Positions 7,978-17,063 of a stretch of 64,000 nt of DNA are shown in pieces. The first letter of the stretch is position 1. Each line of letters opens with the position of its first letter. The position numbers were made by a program, and so were the translations under genes. The DNA is from Salibacter halophilus (GTDB taxonomy: Bacteria; Bacteroidota; Bacteroidia; Flavobacteriales_G; Salibacteraceae), in contig NZ_WACR01000004.1 in assembly GCF_008806325.1 (NCBI RefSeq), forward strand, positions 186,001 to 250,000, read 5' to 3'. The notes under the pieces were generated by a model, which did not search any database, was not told the DNA's origin, and saw only the letters and a program-made list of their open reading frames with translations.

Positions 7978-8540
7978 GAAAAGTCAAGGCTGTTTTCAGG
8001 CGGAGGAATAGGACAGGAGTAGTTGTAATTGTAAGCACAATAGGGATTGTAAGCTTTGTTGAAGTCCAATAATACAGAATCCTGATCGGTTTTTGGAGGC
8101 TTTACATCCAAATAGCGACCGCCTCCATAAGTTGATACCGCTGATGTGAGATCGCTAAATGGAATGAAGTAGAGCGAATCCTGAGGGTTATCAAGGTTTT
8201 CAAAAATTGTCAATCGATGACGCATGCCTTCTACTTCGAATTTTGCAAAACCTTTCCTGATGTAAAGAGGTGTACGATCTGTTGAAGTTGGCATTTCAAA
8301 TGGTTTTGCTGTGTCAATCGGGATGTACTCAGCTTTGATGCGAAAAAATGTATCGACAGGAAAGTAATTGAGACTGACGAAATTCTCTCGATCTTTTTCT
8401 TCGAGCGGACCATCAGCACTTGAAAAGAGCTTGTTCTTTTCTTTTCGTTCCTCGAGGACTTTCTTCTCGTACTTTTGACTTTTTTGGCCTCCGCAACTCA
8501 GTAAAAATAAAATTGGGACAAACAGTATTATTCGCATCAT
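7947..8540 (-). CDS. DUF1684 domain lipoprotein
   Basis: About 198 residues. The start at the double ATG 8540/8537 gives a lipoprotein signal peptide ending in the lipobox LLSC. A longer reading to 8600 would run into the upstream acyltransferase gene. The mature part shows the DUF1684 pattern: YGGGRYLDV, LLDFNKAYNPYCAYN, then a Cys-Pro motif and PPPENSLDFSVRAGEK at the end. The family's biochemical role is not established. It lies 22 bp downstream of the acyltransferase gene on the same strand, so co-transcription is likely. A GGHTCTGACC copy lies in its last codons. Confidence 0.85.
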   Translation of the reverse strand: MMRIILFVPILFLLSCGGQKSQKYEKKVLEERKEKNKLFSSADGPLEEKDRENFVSLNYFPVDTFFRIKAEYIPIDTAKPFEMPTSTDRTPLYIRKGFAKFEVEGMRHRLTIFENLDNPQDSLYFIPFSDLTSAVSTYGGGRYLDVKPPKTDQDSVLLDFNKAYNPYCAYNYNYSCPIPPPENSLDFSVRAGEKNYK

Positions 8541-8562
8541 GCATGCGAATATAAAAATTGTC

Positions 8563-10326
8563 CTAGGAACAAATCTCAAAGTCCTTTTTGAGGTCGTCAA
8601 TCATTTTTTGGGGAACGTCTTTCAAATCTAAAATCATGAGTCCGTCAAGCGCACTCTCAAACTTTGGATCAATGTTAAATCCAATAATACGTGCGTTTTG
8701 TTTCATGTACTTTTTGAGTAAAACCGGGATGGTATGTCGGTTTGGTTCAATGTCCTGAATGAATTTATCGAGTTGTAAAAAGTTGTTTTTTGAGTATTCG
8801 AGCAATACATCTGGCTCAACATTCTTGACTTTTAGTCGGAACCGTTTGCGCGGTTTTACATGCTTTGCCAGCTCATCTTTATAAAAGTGATTTTTGATAA
8901 ATCCTACCATTAGAGCTCTGGACAGCTTTGAGTAGCGATTACTGATTGTAACAGGTCCCAACAAGTAGCGGTAATCAGGATTTTTGAGAAGGAAATACAA
9001 AATCCCTTTCCAAAGGATAAACAATGGAAGTCGAGCCTTTTGGTAATCTTCAACAATGAAAGAACGACCCAGCTCAATTGTATTTTCCAAAATATTGTTG
9101 AAGTCCTTTTTGAACCTGAACAGGCTATTGGTATAAAAACCACGTTTGCCGTACTGATTCATAATATCACGACCTTTTCCCAAGCGGTAAGCTCCCACAA
9201 TTCTGTGTTTGTCTTTATCCCAAATAAAAAGATGTTGGTAGTAGAGGTCGTATTCATCGAGATCGAGATTGCGGTTTGTGCCTTCTTCAATACTACGAAA
9301 TGTCACTTCTCTCAATCTGCCGATTTCAGTCAGGATATTGGGAATATCATTGCTCGATGCAATAAACGTTTCAAAGTTGTTTTGGCTGTGGATTTGTTTT
9401 TTGTTCTGCTTCAGGATCTCAATTTCTTCGATGAGTTTTGCGGTTGGAACCGCTTCTGCAATTTCCAGGCTAGTGGTGTTTGGCTTAAAGAATTTTTTCA
9501 CCTCGAGCGGAGATCCAAGAGCATAGGTCTTTGCCCTCAGGAATCTTCCCATTTTGAGAGGCTTATTGAATTCTGAGAGTTCTTTTGTACTTACTGGTGA
9601 TCCTATTCTAACCCTGATGGTTTTGTTCTTTTTGTTGAAAAGCTCAGAGGGGAGCTTTGCTGTTCGAAGGCCGGGATGTATAGATGATAGGATCTGAAAG
9701 GACAAGCTGTTCTGACCATTGAAATAAATGGGCACAACCGGAACCTGAGCGTGCTGGATCATTTTTAGTATTCCCGGCTGCCATTCGCGATCAGTAACCG
9801 TTTTGCTTTGCGTTTTGAAGCAGGAAACCTCTCCGGCTGGAAAAGTCCCGAGGGGATGACCGGCTTTTAGATGTTCGAGAGCTTTTCTCAAACCCGAATA
9901 ATTTGAGCTGAGTTCTTTTTTATTTTCAAAAGGATTGAGCGGAATTAAAGCTTCCTGGATAGGTTCTATTCGTTGAAGCAGAAAGTTCGCTGTGATTTTT
10001 GCGTCATTTCTGTGCTCGAAGAGTAGTTTAATGAGGAATAATCCTTCAATTCCGCCAAAAGGGTGATTTGAAACAGTGATAAAAGCTCCGTCCTTTGGAA
10101 GTTTATCAAGATCTTTTTCATCGATCACAAAATCTATGTTCAACTCTTTAAACAGCGAGTCGATAAAAGAAAGTGCATCTTTATTGGCATTTCTCGAGTA
10201 AAAGTCATTGAGCTTATCAATAGATAGCAGATTCATTAAAAAGGATGAAAGTGGATTGTTGAACTTGAACTTGTCTAATCTCGCAGCTTGTATGAGATCG
10301 TTTTCATTAATCAGTTGATTGATCAT
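8563..10326 (-). CDS. Bifunctional acyltransferase: PlsC-like plus GNAT-like (OlsF-type amino-acid lipid synthase)
   Basis: 587 residues with two catalytic parts. Residues about 60-270 are a PlsC-like O-acyltransferase: VSNHPFGGIEGLFL is the acyltransferase His motif and FPAGEVS the second block. Residues about 320-510 resemble the OlsB/hemolysin-type N-acyltransferase fold: EVTFRSIEEGTNRNLDLDEYD, then VGAYRLGKG and LGRSFIVEDYQK. The same PlsC-then-GNAT order occurs in OlsF, which makes ornithine lipids (N-acylation, then O-acylation). Bacteroides makes glycine lipids with separate related proteins. Acts at the inner membrane. The amino acid acylated cannot be inferred. The DUF1684 lipoprotein follows in the same operon. 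Confidence 0.8.
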   Translation of the reverse strand: MINQLINENDLIQAARLDKFKFNNPLSSFLMNLLSIDKLNDFYSRNANKDALSFIDSLFKELNIDFVIDEKDLDKLPKDGAFITVSNHPFGGIEGLFLIKLLFEHRNDAKITANFLLQRIEPIQEALIPLNPFENKKELSSNYSGLRKALEHLKAGHPLGTFPAGEVSCFKTQSKTVTDREWQPGILKMIQHAQVPVVPIYFNGQNSLSFQILSSIHPGLRTAKLPSELFNKKNKTIRVRIGSPVSTKELSEFNKPLKMGRFLRAKTYALGSPLEVKKFFKPNTTSLEIAEAVPTAKLIEEIEILKQNKKQIHSQNNFETFIASSNDIPNILTEIGRLREVTFRSIEEGTNRNLDLDEYDLYYQHLFIWDKDKHRIVGAYRLGKGRDIMNQYGKRGFYTNSLFRFKKDFNNILENTIELGRSFIVEDYQKARLPLFILWKGILYFLLKNPDYRYLLGPVTISNRYSKLSRALMVGFIKNHFYKDELAKHVKPRKRFRLKVKNVEPDVLLEYSKNNFLQLDKFIQDIEPNRHTIPVLLKKYMKQNARIIGFNIDPKFESALDGLMILDLKDVPQKMIDDLKKDFEICS

Positions 10327-10716
10327 ATAAAATGAAAATTTCTTCCGAAATTACTGGCTATGATTGACTTATAGGTTAAGAAGACTTGAGCGGATCGTTA
10401 AGGAAAGGAAAATGTAATGTTAACGACTAAGAAGTGTTATGCTGAAATGGAAACAAAAAAACCAGAGCGATAAACGCTCTGGCTGTCTAAAAGGGGTCGT
10501 TAAAAATAGGGGAAATCTAACAACTTATAGACTTTACAAAGTTGCGATAAAAAAATGATTTAATAGCAAATATTTTAATTAAAATTTCAAAAATGAATTG
10601 GTTTTTAGATTGTTGCGTGGCTTTATTCCTTTAGCATAGAAGTAAAATAGGTGTGTCTAGTTCAGTAGTTAGAATTGATTGTTTCAATAAGAAGTTTATT
10701 ACTGTATTTGAATAGA
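10327..10716. other. Intergenic DNA left of the polysaccharide island
   Basis: 390 bp without a credible gene. It holds an inverted repeat CGTTAA...TTAACG (10396-10425), the minus-strand terminator at 10450-10482 and then AT-rich DNA up to the left direct repeat. Confidence 0.6.
10450..10482 (-). terminator. Minus-strand rho-independent terminator with no gene in front of it
   Basis: Perfect 8-bp GC-rich stem (10462-10469 with 10475-10482, loop ATAAA). On the minus strand it is followed by a T run (plus strand shows AAACAAAAAAA at 10451-10461). It would stop leftward transcription, but the nearest minus-strand gene to the right is a glycosyltransferase over 6.5 kb away. It is best explained as the former terminator of the PepSY operon, now cut off by the island. 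Confidence 0.8.
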
Positions 10717-10784
10717 ATTCCACTAAATCTAAATGAATCGACTTTACCTTTTCCTAATTCAACCAAATCAAAAGCCTAGTTAAC
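10717..10784. repeat. Left direct repeat flanking the polysaccharide island
   Basis: From ATTCCACTAAATCTAAATGA onward this stretch matches 19917-19984 with a few substitutions and small indels. The right copy is the 3' end of the PepSY gene, so the left copy is a frame-broken remnant of that gene end. Confidence 0.88.
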
Positions 10785-11026
10785 TTTTTGATATTATCTG
10801 CAAACGACTGTCTATAGTTGCACTTTACATTGTTCAGGTAATTAAATCTAGATCAGTTTTATAATAACACTTTTTTAAAAATTAACTGATTTTAGTTAGT
10901 CGGTTGATCTTTGTGACTAAATGTAAGCATTCAAACTTATTAGACAGGTTAGGTGTAATAATTTCTATTAATTACGTTTGTAGACTAATTGATAAAGTTT
11001 TATAAGCCCCCAACTATTATTGACAA
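10785..11026. other. Leader of the polysaccharide operon
   Basis: About 240 bp of very AT-rich DNA between the left repeat and the first island gene. I see no gene and no clear TAnnTTTG element. It probably holds the operon promoter. Confidence 0.35.
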
Positions 11027-12019
11027 ATGAAAAGCAATTTACCAGAAGAAGAAAAAATTGGATCAGTTGTAAATGATCTTGAAAAGCTTTTTATCAAGTT
11101 TTGGAACTCTATTAAAGTCTTACTTGCAAATCTCAAGTCTGCTATTAGTGAACTTTTTAAATCTTGGAAAAAACTAATGGCTTGGGGAGTGATTGGAGCT
11201 ATTGTAGGCGTAGCCACGTTATTAATTGTACCAAGAAAATATGAGTCAAGTATAATCTTGAGGACACATATAGATGCTAATGAACAGCTTTCAAATGATG
11301 TTGATTATTTAAATTCCTTAATTAGTTCAGGTAGCCATGATCGACTTGCAACTATTTTGGGGACTAGTGACGAGGAGACTAAAAAAATAAGCTCAATTGA
11401 GATGCTTTCGGCAGCTAACATCACTGAGCGGTTGAGTAGCTTGAATAAAGTTTACAGTGGATTAGATTCTGCATTAAAGCAAAATATAATAATTGAAGAT
11501 CTATTAGAGGATGATAAATACACTTTCACTAATAAATTTAGAGTGAGTATTTATTCAACTGACCCTTTTGTCTTTGAAGGGATTGAAGATGGACTAATAA
11601 CCTTTTTTGAAAGAGTGCCAGAGCTTAATCGTTTAAGAAAGAATAAATTACAAATCATTAAGCAGCAGAAACATCTGTACGAAAATGAGATTCAAAACTT
11701 AGATAGTCTCAAAAAGATTCTCAATCAGGTAATGCTTGAAAAAGCTAATCATAGAGAGGGTAGTGAGATGACTATCAATATGGGGGAAAGTGGAGAAAGC
11801 GATTTAATTAATCCGCTAAGTGTTTATAATCAGGTAAGTAGTTACTCTGAAAAAATAACAGAATTAGAAGAACGCATACCTCTCTATGAGAAATGTTATT
11901 TTATCGTATCTCACTTAAATGATACTGGCCAAAAATCAGGCTTTGGAGGTTTGTTTAGAGCTTTTATAGGTGCAGTACTATTTGGTTTTTTGGGTATAAT
12001 TAGAGTGCTTTCCAAGTAA
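11027..12019 (+). CDS. Wzz-like polysaccharide chain-length determinant
   Basis: 330 residues. A cytoplasmic N-terminus of about 50 residues is followed by a transmembrane segment (LMAWGVIGAIVGVATLLIV), then YESSIILRT, which is the typical start of the Wzz periplasmic domain. A long helical region with coiled-coil character (about 185-290) and a second C-terminal membrane segment (about 308-327) complete the two-TM Wzz topology. No tyrosine-kinase domain is attached. Wzz proteins set the modal length of polymers made by Wzy at the periplasmic face. First gene of the island, 36 bp before the flippase. Confidence 0.8.
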   Translation: MKSNLPEEEKIGSVVNDLEKLFIKFWNSIKVLLANLKSAISELFKSWKKLMAWGVIGAIVGVATLLIVPRKYESSIILRTHIDANEQLSNDVDYLNSLISSGSHDRLATILGTSDEETKKISSIEMLSAANITERLSSLNKVYSGLDSALKQNIIIEDLLEDDKYTFTNKFRVSIYSTDPFVFEGIEDGLITFFERVPELNRLRKNKLQIIKQQKHLYENEIQNLDSLKKILNQVMLEKANHREGSEMTINMGESGESDLINPLSVYNQVSSYSEKITELEERIPLYEKCYFIVSHLNDTGQKSGFGGLFRAFIGAVLFGFLGIIRVLSK

Positions 12020-12055
12020 GATAAGTATTTAACATTAATAAAGAGGATACATCTC

Positions 12056-13369
12056 ATGGCTGAAGTTGAAAATGAAGGCCTTCAAAAATTAAAAGGTGTC
12101 CTTAGATTATCTTTTATTTATAAAGGGATTAATGTATTTCTTTCCTTTCTTTTGGTGCGTTACACTATTCAGTTTGCCGGAAAAGAAGTTTATGGAGTTT
12201 GGGCAACAATATTAGCTTTTCTTACTTGGTTTTCAGTGATTGAATCAGGTATTAGTAATAGTTTTAGAAATAGGATCACCGCATATTTTTCAGAAAAGAA
12301 ATACAACGCAATTAGGGTGCATGTATCTTCTGCTTATCAACTTCTTACTATCGTTTATTTTTCATTAGCGATCGTATTTGTTATTATTATCTCTGCAACT
12401 CCCTTTAATACACTTTTTCAATCTGATAATGTTGTAAATACCAAGTTTGCTTTAGTGATTAGTGTATTCCTTTATTTTCTTTATTTTATTTTTCATTATC
12501 TGAATAATGTCTTGCTAGCTACACATCAAGCTGAAAAAACGTATCTCTTTCTACTCATTCAAAATGTAGTTGTTCTTTTATTTCTTTTCATTTTGGAACA
12601 GAGTGAACTTGAAGTAAGCTTACTTTTAGTTTGTTTAGCCTATACCATGGGTCCATTGGTTAGTTGGTTAGGGTTAAATATTTTTTCTTACAAGACCTTT
12701 TTATTCAAGGTTAAACCTGAGGTACTTGAAGTACTTTACTTCCAAAAAACAGGTCAGCTTTTTAAGCAGTTAACTCCATCCTTTTTCATAATGCAGTTTT
12801 TTACATTATTGATTTATTCAACCGATAGTATCATTATTCTAAATTATCTCAATGGGGTAGAAGTAGCTAAATACAATGTCAGTTTTAAGTATTTTAATAT
12901 TATTACAGTCCTCTTTAATCTAGTCTTAGTACCTTATTGGGCAATTTTCAGTGAAGCTTACTACAAAAAAGACCATGAGTCTGTAAAATACAGTATTCAA
13001 AGGTTATTGAAAAACTGGACTGTGGTATTAGTTTTTGCCATTATTCTAATCATAGTTTCTCCATATGCTTATTCCCTTTGGATCGGTGAAGAAATGGATA
13101 TACCAATTTCACTATCTATCTTAATGGCTGTTTCAGCACTATTGACAGCATGGGTTAATATTTTTGGGTATTATCTAAAAAGTGCTAATTTACTGAGTAT
13201 ACAAACTAAGCTTTTAAGCTTAGCAGGTATTGCTAACATACCTTTATCAATCTTTTTAATTTCCTATTTTCAATCAGCTGGTGTAATCCTGGCAACTATT
13301 GTTTCCATTTTACCATTAGTTATTGTACTTCCTTTACAATACAGGACTTCACTTAAAACTTTGATGTAA
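12056..13369 (+). CDS. Wzx-type oligosaccharide flippase (MOP superfamily)
   Basis: 437 residues with about 12 hydrophobic segments and almost no soluble domain. The N-terminal part has FAGKEVYGVWATILAFLTWF followed by IESGISNSFRN, the usual pattern of Wzx/PST polysaccharide flippases. They move undecaprenyl-linked repeat units across the inner membrane. The stop overlaps the ATG of the next gene by one base (TAATG), so the two are translationally coupled. Codon use is very AT-rich, like the rest of the island. Confidence 0.88.
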   Translation: MAEVENEGLQKLKGVLRLSFIYKGINVFLSFLLVRYTIQFAGKEVYGVWATILAFLTWFSVIESGISNSFRNRITAYFSEKKYNAIRVHVSSAYQLLTIVYFSLAIVFVIIISATPFNTLFQSDNVVNTKFALVISVFLYFLYFIFHYLNNVLLATHQAEKTYLFLLIQNVVVLLFLFILEQSELEVSLLLVCLAYTMGPLVSWLGLNIFSYKTFLFKVKPEVLEVLYFQKTGQLFKQLTPSFFIMQFFTLLIYSTDSIIILNYLNGVEVAKYNVSFKYFNIITVLFNLVLVPYWAIFSEAYYKKDHESVKYSIQRLLKNWTVVLVFAIILIIVSPYAYSLWIGEEMDIPISLSILMAVSALLTAWVNIFGYYLKSANLLSIQTKLLSLAGIANIPLSIFLISYFQSAGVILATIVSILPLVIVLPLQYRTSLKTLM

Positions 13370-14646
13370 TGAATTTCTTGGAAAAGCACCATAGAACCCT
13401 GATTGTATTGCTACTTGAACTTCTCAGTCTTTCTCCTATTTTCATGATTTTAGGAAATGTTATTCCCCCTTTTCCACTAAAAGTTCACTTTATTACTCTT
13501 GGCTTGAGTTTTATATTAATGACTCTTTTTTTAATCCAATATCATTCAAAAAAGTGGATTGCTTATATAGCATTTTTTTATTTTATCATACAATTCACTC
13601 TTTCTGGACTACACATAAAGGATTTTGTGGATTTCTTTTTTGGACCATTTGTTTTTATTACCCTAATAGATATTTTATTTAATGATAGAATATCTAACGT
13701 AGTTTTATGGAAATATCAAAAGCGCTTTTTTGCTCTAATGTTAATTCCAGTGATTATTAGTAGCCTCCAGTTTTTAGAGATTTTGCCACTCACTTTTTGG
13801 AATGCTAGCTATATCAACTACTCTGTTGTAGATGGAGTTAAAGAACCTAGACCAAATGGATTTTTGTATCATGGTTCAGAACTATCGATAATTATATTTT
13901 TCATTGGTGTAAAACAGTTGGTTAGATCTCAAAAGTATTTTTTAGTCTTGTCTTTGATTATTTTATTTATTGCTTATGGCACTTACTATAAGGCATTAAC
14001 AGCGACTATTATTTTATTAATTGTCTATTATTATGTATTCATAAGACCTTTAAGCTTTTTCAATAGGGCTCAAGTTTTTTTTAAGTACGAAAAAAGGTTA
14101 TACGGGATGTTGCTATTATTTGCAATTTTCAGTCTATTAACTTTTCTATATGTAGTTAAAATAAAAGGAGAAAAAGAAATATTTGATCCTGAACTCTTGA
14201 CAGGGAGAGGAGCCATATGGAATGTTTATTTACAAGCTGTAAAAGATTTTTCATTTTTTGAATGGATATTTGGAGCAGGAATCGGAGCTGAGCCTATCTT
14301 ATTTGAAAAATATTCAACTCCTGAACTATTTTATCCATTACAGGTTAACCCTGACAGTGATTTAACTCCTGATGGGCATAATGCTATATTATCCACTTTT
14401 CTCAATGCCGGTGTTTTTGGGGTTATGCTGTATGTTTTTTTGTTTAAAATAGTTTATTCACAGATTAGTAGATTAAAGAATATAATTAGATCAAAAGCAG
14501 TTTATTTTTTTATTTTCATAATTTCAGTTTTTACTATTGGAGTTACCATACCATTTTTTAAAAATGCTATTTACTGGATTGCATTGAGCTTTACTATTTA
14601 TTTTTGGTTTATATCAGAAAAAAACGATGATTTTTATGATCATTAA
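13369..14646 (+). CDS. O-antigen/exopolysaccharide polymerase (Wzy-like)
   Basis: 425 residues with about ten to eleven membrane segments and one larger periplasmic loop near the C-terminus. The loop region has TGRGAIWNVYLQAVKDFSFF, a glycine turn IFGAGIG, then DGHNAILSTFLNAG, the Arg- and His-containing pattern of O-antigen ligase/polymerase (Wzy_C-like) proteins. As the first of two such proteins it is the likelier Wzy polymerase. Sequence alone does not separate polymerase from ligase. It overlaps the next gene by 20 bp. Confidence 0.75.
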   Translation: MNFLEKHHRTLIVLLLELLSLSPIFMILGNVIPPFPLKVHFITLGLSFILMTLFLIQYHSKKWIAYIAFFYFIIQFTLSGLHIKDFVDFFFGPFVFITLIDILFNDRISNVVLWKYQKRFFALMLIPVIISSLQFLEILPLTFWNASYINYSVVDGVKEPRPNGFLYHGSELSIIIFFIGVKQLVRSQKYFLVLSLIILFIAYGTYYKALTATIILLIVYYYVFIRPLSFFNRAQVFFKYEKRLYGMLLLFAIFSLLTFLYVVKIKGEKEIFDPELLTGRGAIWNVYLQAVKDFSFFEWIFGAGIGAEPILFEKYSTPELFYPLQVNPDSDLTPDGHNAILSTFLNAGVFGVMLYVFLFKIVYSQISRLKNIIRSKAVYFFIFIISVFTIGVTIPFFKNAIYWIALSFTIYFWFISEKNDDFYDH

Positions 14647-15904
14647 ATATATTTTTAACCGTAATTTTGTACTGGGAGGGTATTACTTTTTGATGCTTTC
14701 CTTTTATTTGCCTTTAAAATTTAATAGTATAGCCCTTATAGTGTGTGGTTTAATTAGTCTATTCAATATTAATAAGTCAACTCTTAAAGAGGTATTTATT
14801 TTTCCTTTAAATCTATTCTATATCCTGTTTTTAGTGTTATTGGTTGGTTTACTGTATACTGAAAATAAAGTAACCGGCTATGCTATATTGGAAAGACATT
14901 ATTCTTTGATTTTTGTACCTGTAATAGCTTCTTCTTTTTCAATATTGAATACTAAGCAACAAAAAAGGATTCTTTATTTCTTTACATTAGTTACTACAGT
15001 TCTAGCTTTTTATTTTTTGGGATATGCTATAGTTGATTATTTTAATACTGGATCTATTTATATTGAAAATAGATCTGGGCATCATTTATATAATAAGTTT
15101 ATGCATCATCGTTTGACAGCACCATTAGGAATGCATGCTATTTATTTTTCACTTTATTTATCTTTTTCGTTTATTTTAGTGCTACATCATTTTATGAAAT
15201 ATTTTCATTCACATTCTATTTTAATTAAAGTATTGTTCTTTTTTCTTTTTTCTTTTTATTCTTTAATGATAATTTTATTAAAATCAGCTTTATTTTCTTT
15301 GGCACTTCCTTTAGCGATTATTATTCTGCTTTTTTTTCATTTTGGGAAGTATGCTTTTTCTAAATCAAAATATCTTATAGGTCTAATTAGTATTATTATT
15401 ATATTGTCAGCTTTTTCATTCTACGGAATGCAATCTAAAATTTTAAATTTCTCAACAAATTTAAATCTTACTGAAGAACATCCCGGCCCCCTTAAAATTC
15501 GCTTGGGAGTTTGGTACAGTAGTTGGCAAACTATACAAGATAATTGGTTACTTGGTGCTGGTACTGGTGATGGTCAAGATGCACTGGTTGAGAAATATCA
15601 TAAACTTGATTTTTATATTGGTAAAAGAGATCAATTTAATGCACATAACATGTATTTACAATATTGGATTAGTAATGGTATTTTTGCTTTTTTGTTATAT
15701 TTTCTGATATTAATATTATTTGGGTTGTATTTCTTGAAGAAAAAAGAATATGTGGGCTTTTTAGTTATCTTTCTTTTTGCTTCTTTTAGTTTTACAGAGT
15801 CTACAATGCTTAGGCAATCCGGGGTAGTGTTCTTTGTTTTGTTTAGTTCTTTATATATTTTCAAGTCAAGTAAAAAAAACAATGAAAATTTTATTAGTTC
15901 ATAA
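14627..15904 (+). CDS. O-antigen ligase-like membrane protein
   Basis: 425 residues with about eleven to twelve membrane segments. A periplasmic loop carries RLGVWYSSWQTIQDN, then LLGAGTGDGQDAL and FNAHNMYLQYWISNG, a good match to the O-antigen ligase (WaaL/Wzy_C) signature. It would transfer the polymer from undecaprenyl diphosphate to an acceptor, or act as a second polymerase. The start could be the ATG at 14627 or 14636. The 3' end overlaps the following glycosyltransferase gene by 23 bp. Confidence 0.78.
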   Translation: MIFMIIKYIFNRNFVLGGYYFLMLSFYLPLKFNSIALIVCGLISLFNINKSTLKEVFIFPLNLFYILFLVLLVGLLYTENKVTGYAILERHYSLIFVPVIASSFSILNTKQQKRILYFFTLVTTVLAFYFLGYAIVDYFNTGSIYIENRSGHHLYNKFMHHRLTAPLGMHAIYFSLYLSFSFILVLHHFMKYFHSHSILIKVLFFFLFSFYSLMIILLKSALFSLALPLAIIILLFFHFGKYAFSKSKYLIGLISIIIILSAFSFYGMQSKILNFSTNLNLTEEHPGPLKIRLGVWYSSWQTIQDNWLLGAGTGDGQDALVEKYHKLDFYIGKRDQFNAHNMYLQYWISNGIFAFLLYFLILILFGLYFLKKKEYVGFLVIFLFASFSFTESTMLRQSGVVFFVLFSSLYIFKSSKKNNENFISS

Positions 15905-17063
15905 TTTTTATAAGCTTTCAGGAGGGGAAGACAAAGTTTTTAAAGCTGAAAAAGACTTGCTCATTCAAAATGGACATGATGTTATAACATATACTAAATC
16001 AAACAATGAGATTGATGAGTATCAACCTATTGAAAAATTAAAACTTATTACTAGTACTTCTTTTTCTCAAAGGGTTTATGAACAAATTGATCTTTTATTA
16101 AAGAAACATAAGCCAGATATTTGTCACGTCCATAATTTCTTACCTTTAATTAGTCCTTCTGTATTTTATGCGTGTAGTAATAATAAAATCCCCACTATTC
16201 TCACCTTGCATAATTATAGACTAATGTGTACAAATGGATTATTGTTTAGAGATGGGCATATCTGTGAAGAATGTGTTTCAAGTTCTGCTTATCATTCAGT
16301 TTTAAAAAAATGCTATCGAAATTCACATCTTCAAACCTATGCAGTGGCTAGAATGCTTGAAAAGAATAAAGATGTCTGGTTTAATTTGATTGACGGATTT
16401 TTCTGCCTATCACATTTTGCCAAGCAGAAGTTTATTGAGCATGGACTTCCAAAAGATAAGATAACAGTAAAACCTAATTTTATAGATGACGGAGAGCTTT
16501 TTAAAAAAAATGAGGCTCTAAAAAGTACTAAAAGTGAATATTTGATTTATGTTGGAAGGTTGGAGATCAACAAAGGAACTCGTTTATTGAAAAGGTTAGC
16601 TGAATCTATTGATAAGGAAATAGTAGTAATAGGAGAAGGTCCCTTAGAAAACAAACTTCACTCCTGTAGAAATATTAATATAATCGGTAAGAAGAGTAGA
16701 GAAGAAACCTTGGCCTACGTAAATAGGGCAAAAGCTTTAATCTTGCCTTCAATATCCTACGAAGGAGGTTTACCATTGACAGCACTTGAAGCTTTTTCAT
16801 GTAGAACGCCTGTTATTGCAACAAATATTGGGTCTATGAAAAGTATGATTCAACACGAGGAGACTGGACTTCTTTTTGATTCAAATTCTATTGAAAGCTT
16901 TAATAGTTGTGTTAACCAGGTATATTCTAATCCTGAATTAATAGACAGAATTATAAATCAAGCATATCATTATCTTAAAACAGTTTATACTAAACAGTAC
17001 AGCTATCAACTATTAATCGATAATTATAATGAAGCTATTTTATCAAATGAAAATCCTTCTTAA
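15882..17063 (+). CDS. Glycosyltransferase family 4
   Basis: 393 residues, GT-B fold. It starts MKILLVHNFYKLSGGEDKVF, the typical N-terminal strand and glycine-rich loop. The C-terminal donor-binding half has LIYVGRLEINKGTRLL and the E-x7-E motif EGGLPLTALEAFSC followed by VIATNIGS. I use the ATG at 15882. The longer reading from 15834 only adds residues that overlap the ligase-like gene. Adds one sugar to the lipid-linked repeat unit on the cytoplasmic side. Its 3' end overlaps the convergent glycosyltransferase gene by 21 bp. Confidence 0.9.
   Translation: MKILLVHNFYKLSGGEDKVFKAEKDLLIQNGHDVITYTKSNNEIDEYQPIEKLKLITSTSFSQRVYEQIDLLLKKHKPDICHVHNFLPLISPSVFYACSNNKIPTILTLHNYRLMCTNGLLFRDGHICEECVSSSAYHSVLKKCYRNSHLQTYAVARMLEKNKDVWFNLIDGFFCLSHFAKQKFIEHGLPKDKITVKPNFIDDGELFKKNEALKSTKSEYLIYVGRLEINKGTRLLKRLAESIDKEIVVIGEGPLENKLHSCRNINIIGKKSREETLAYVNRAKALILPSISYEGGLPLTALEAFSCRTPVIATNIGSMKSMIQHEETGLLFDSNSIESFNSCVNQVYSNPELIDRIINQAYHYLKTVYTKQYSYQLLIDNYNEAILSNENPS

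Noticed and set aside
9040-9576. 178-codon open frame on the plus strand inside the bifunctional acyltransferase gene
   Set aside because: It lies fully antisense to a gene with clear PlsC and GNAT motifs and its translation has no recognisable features.
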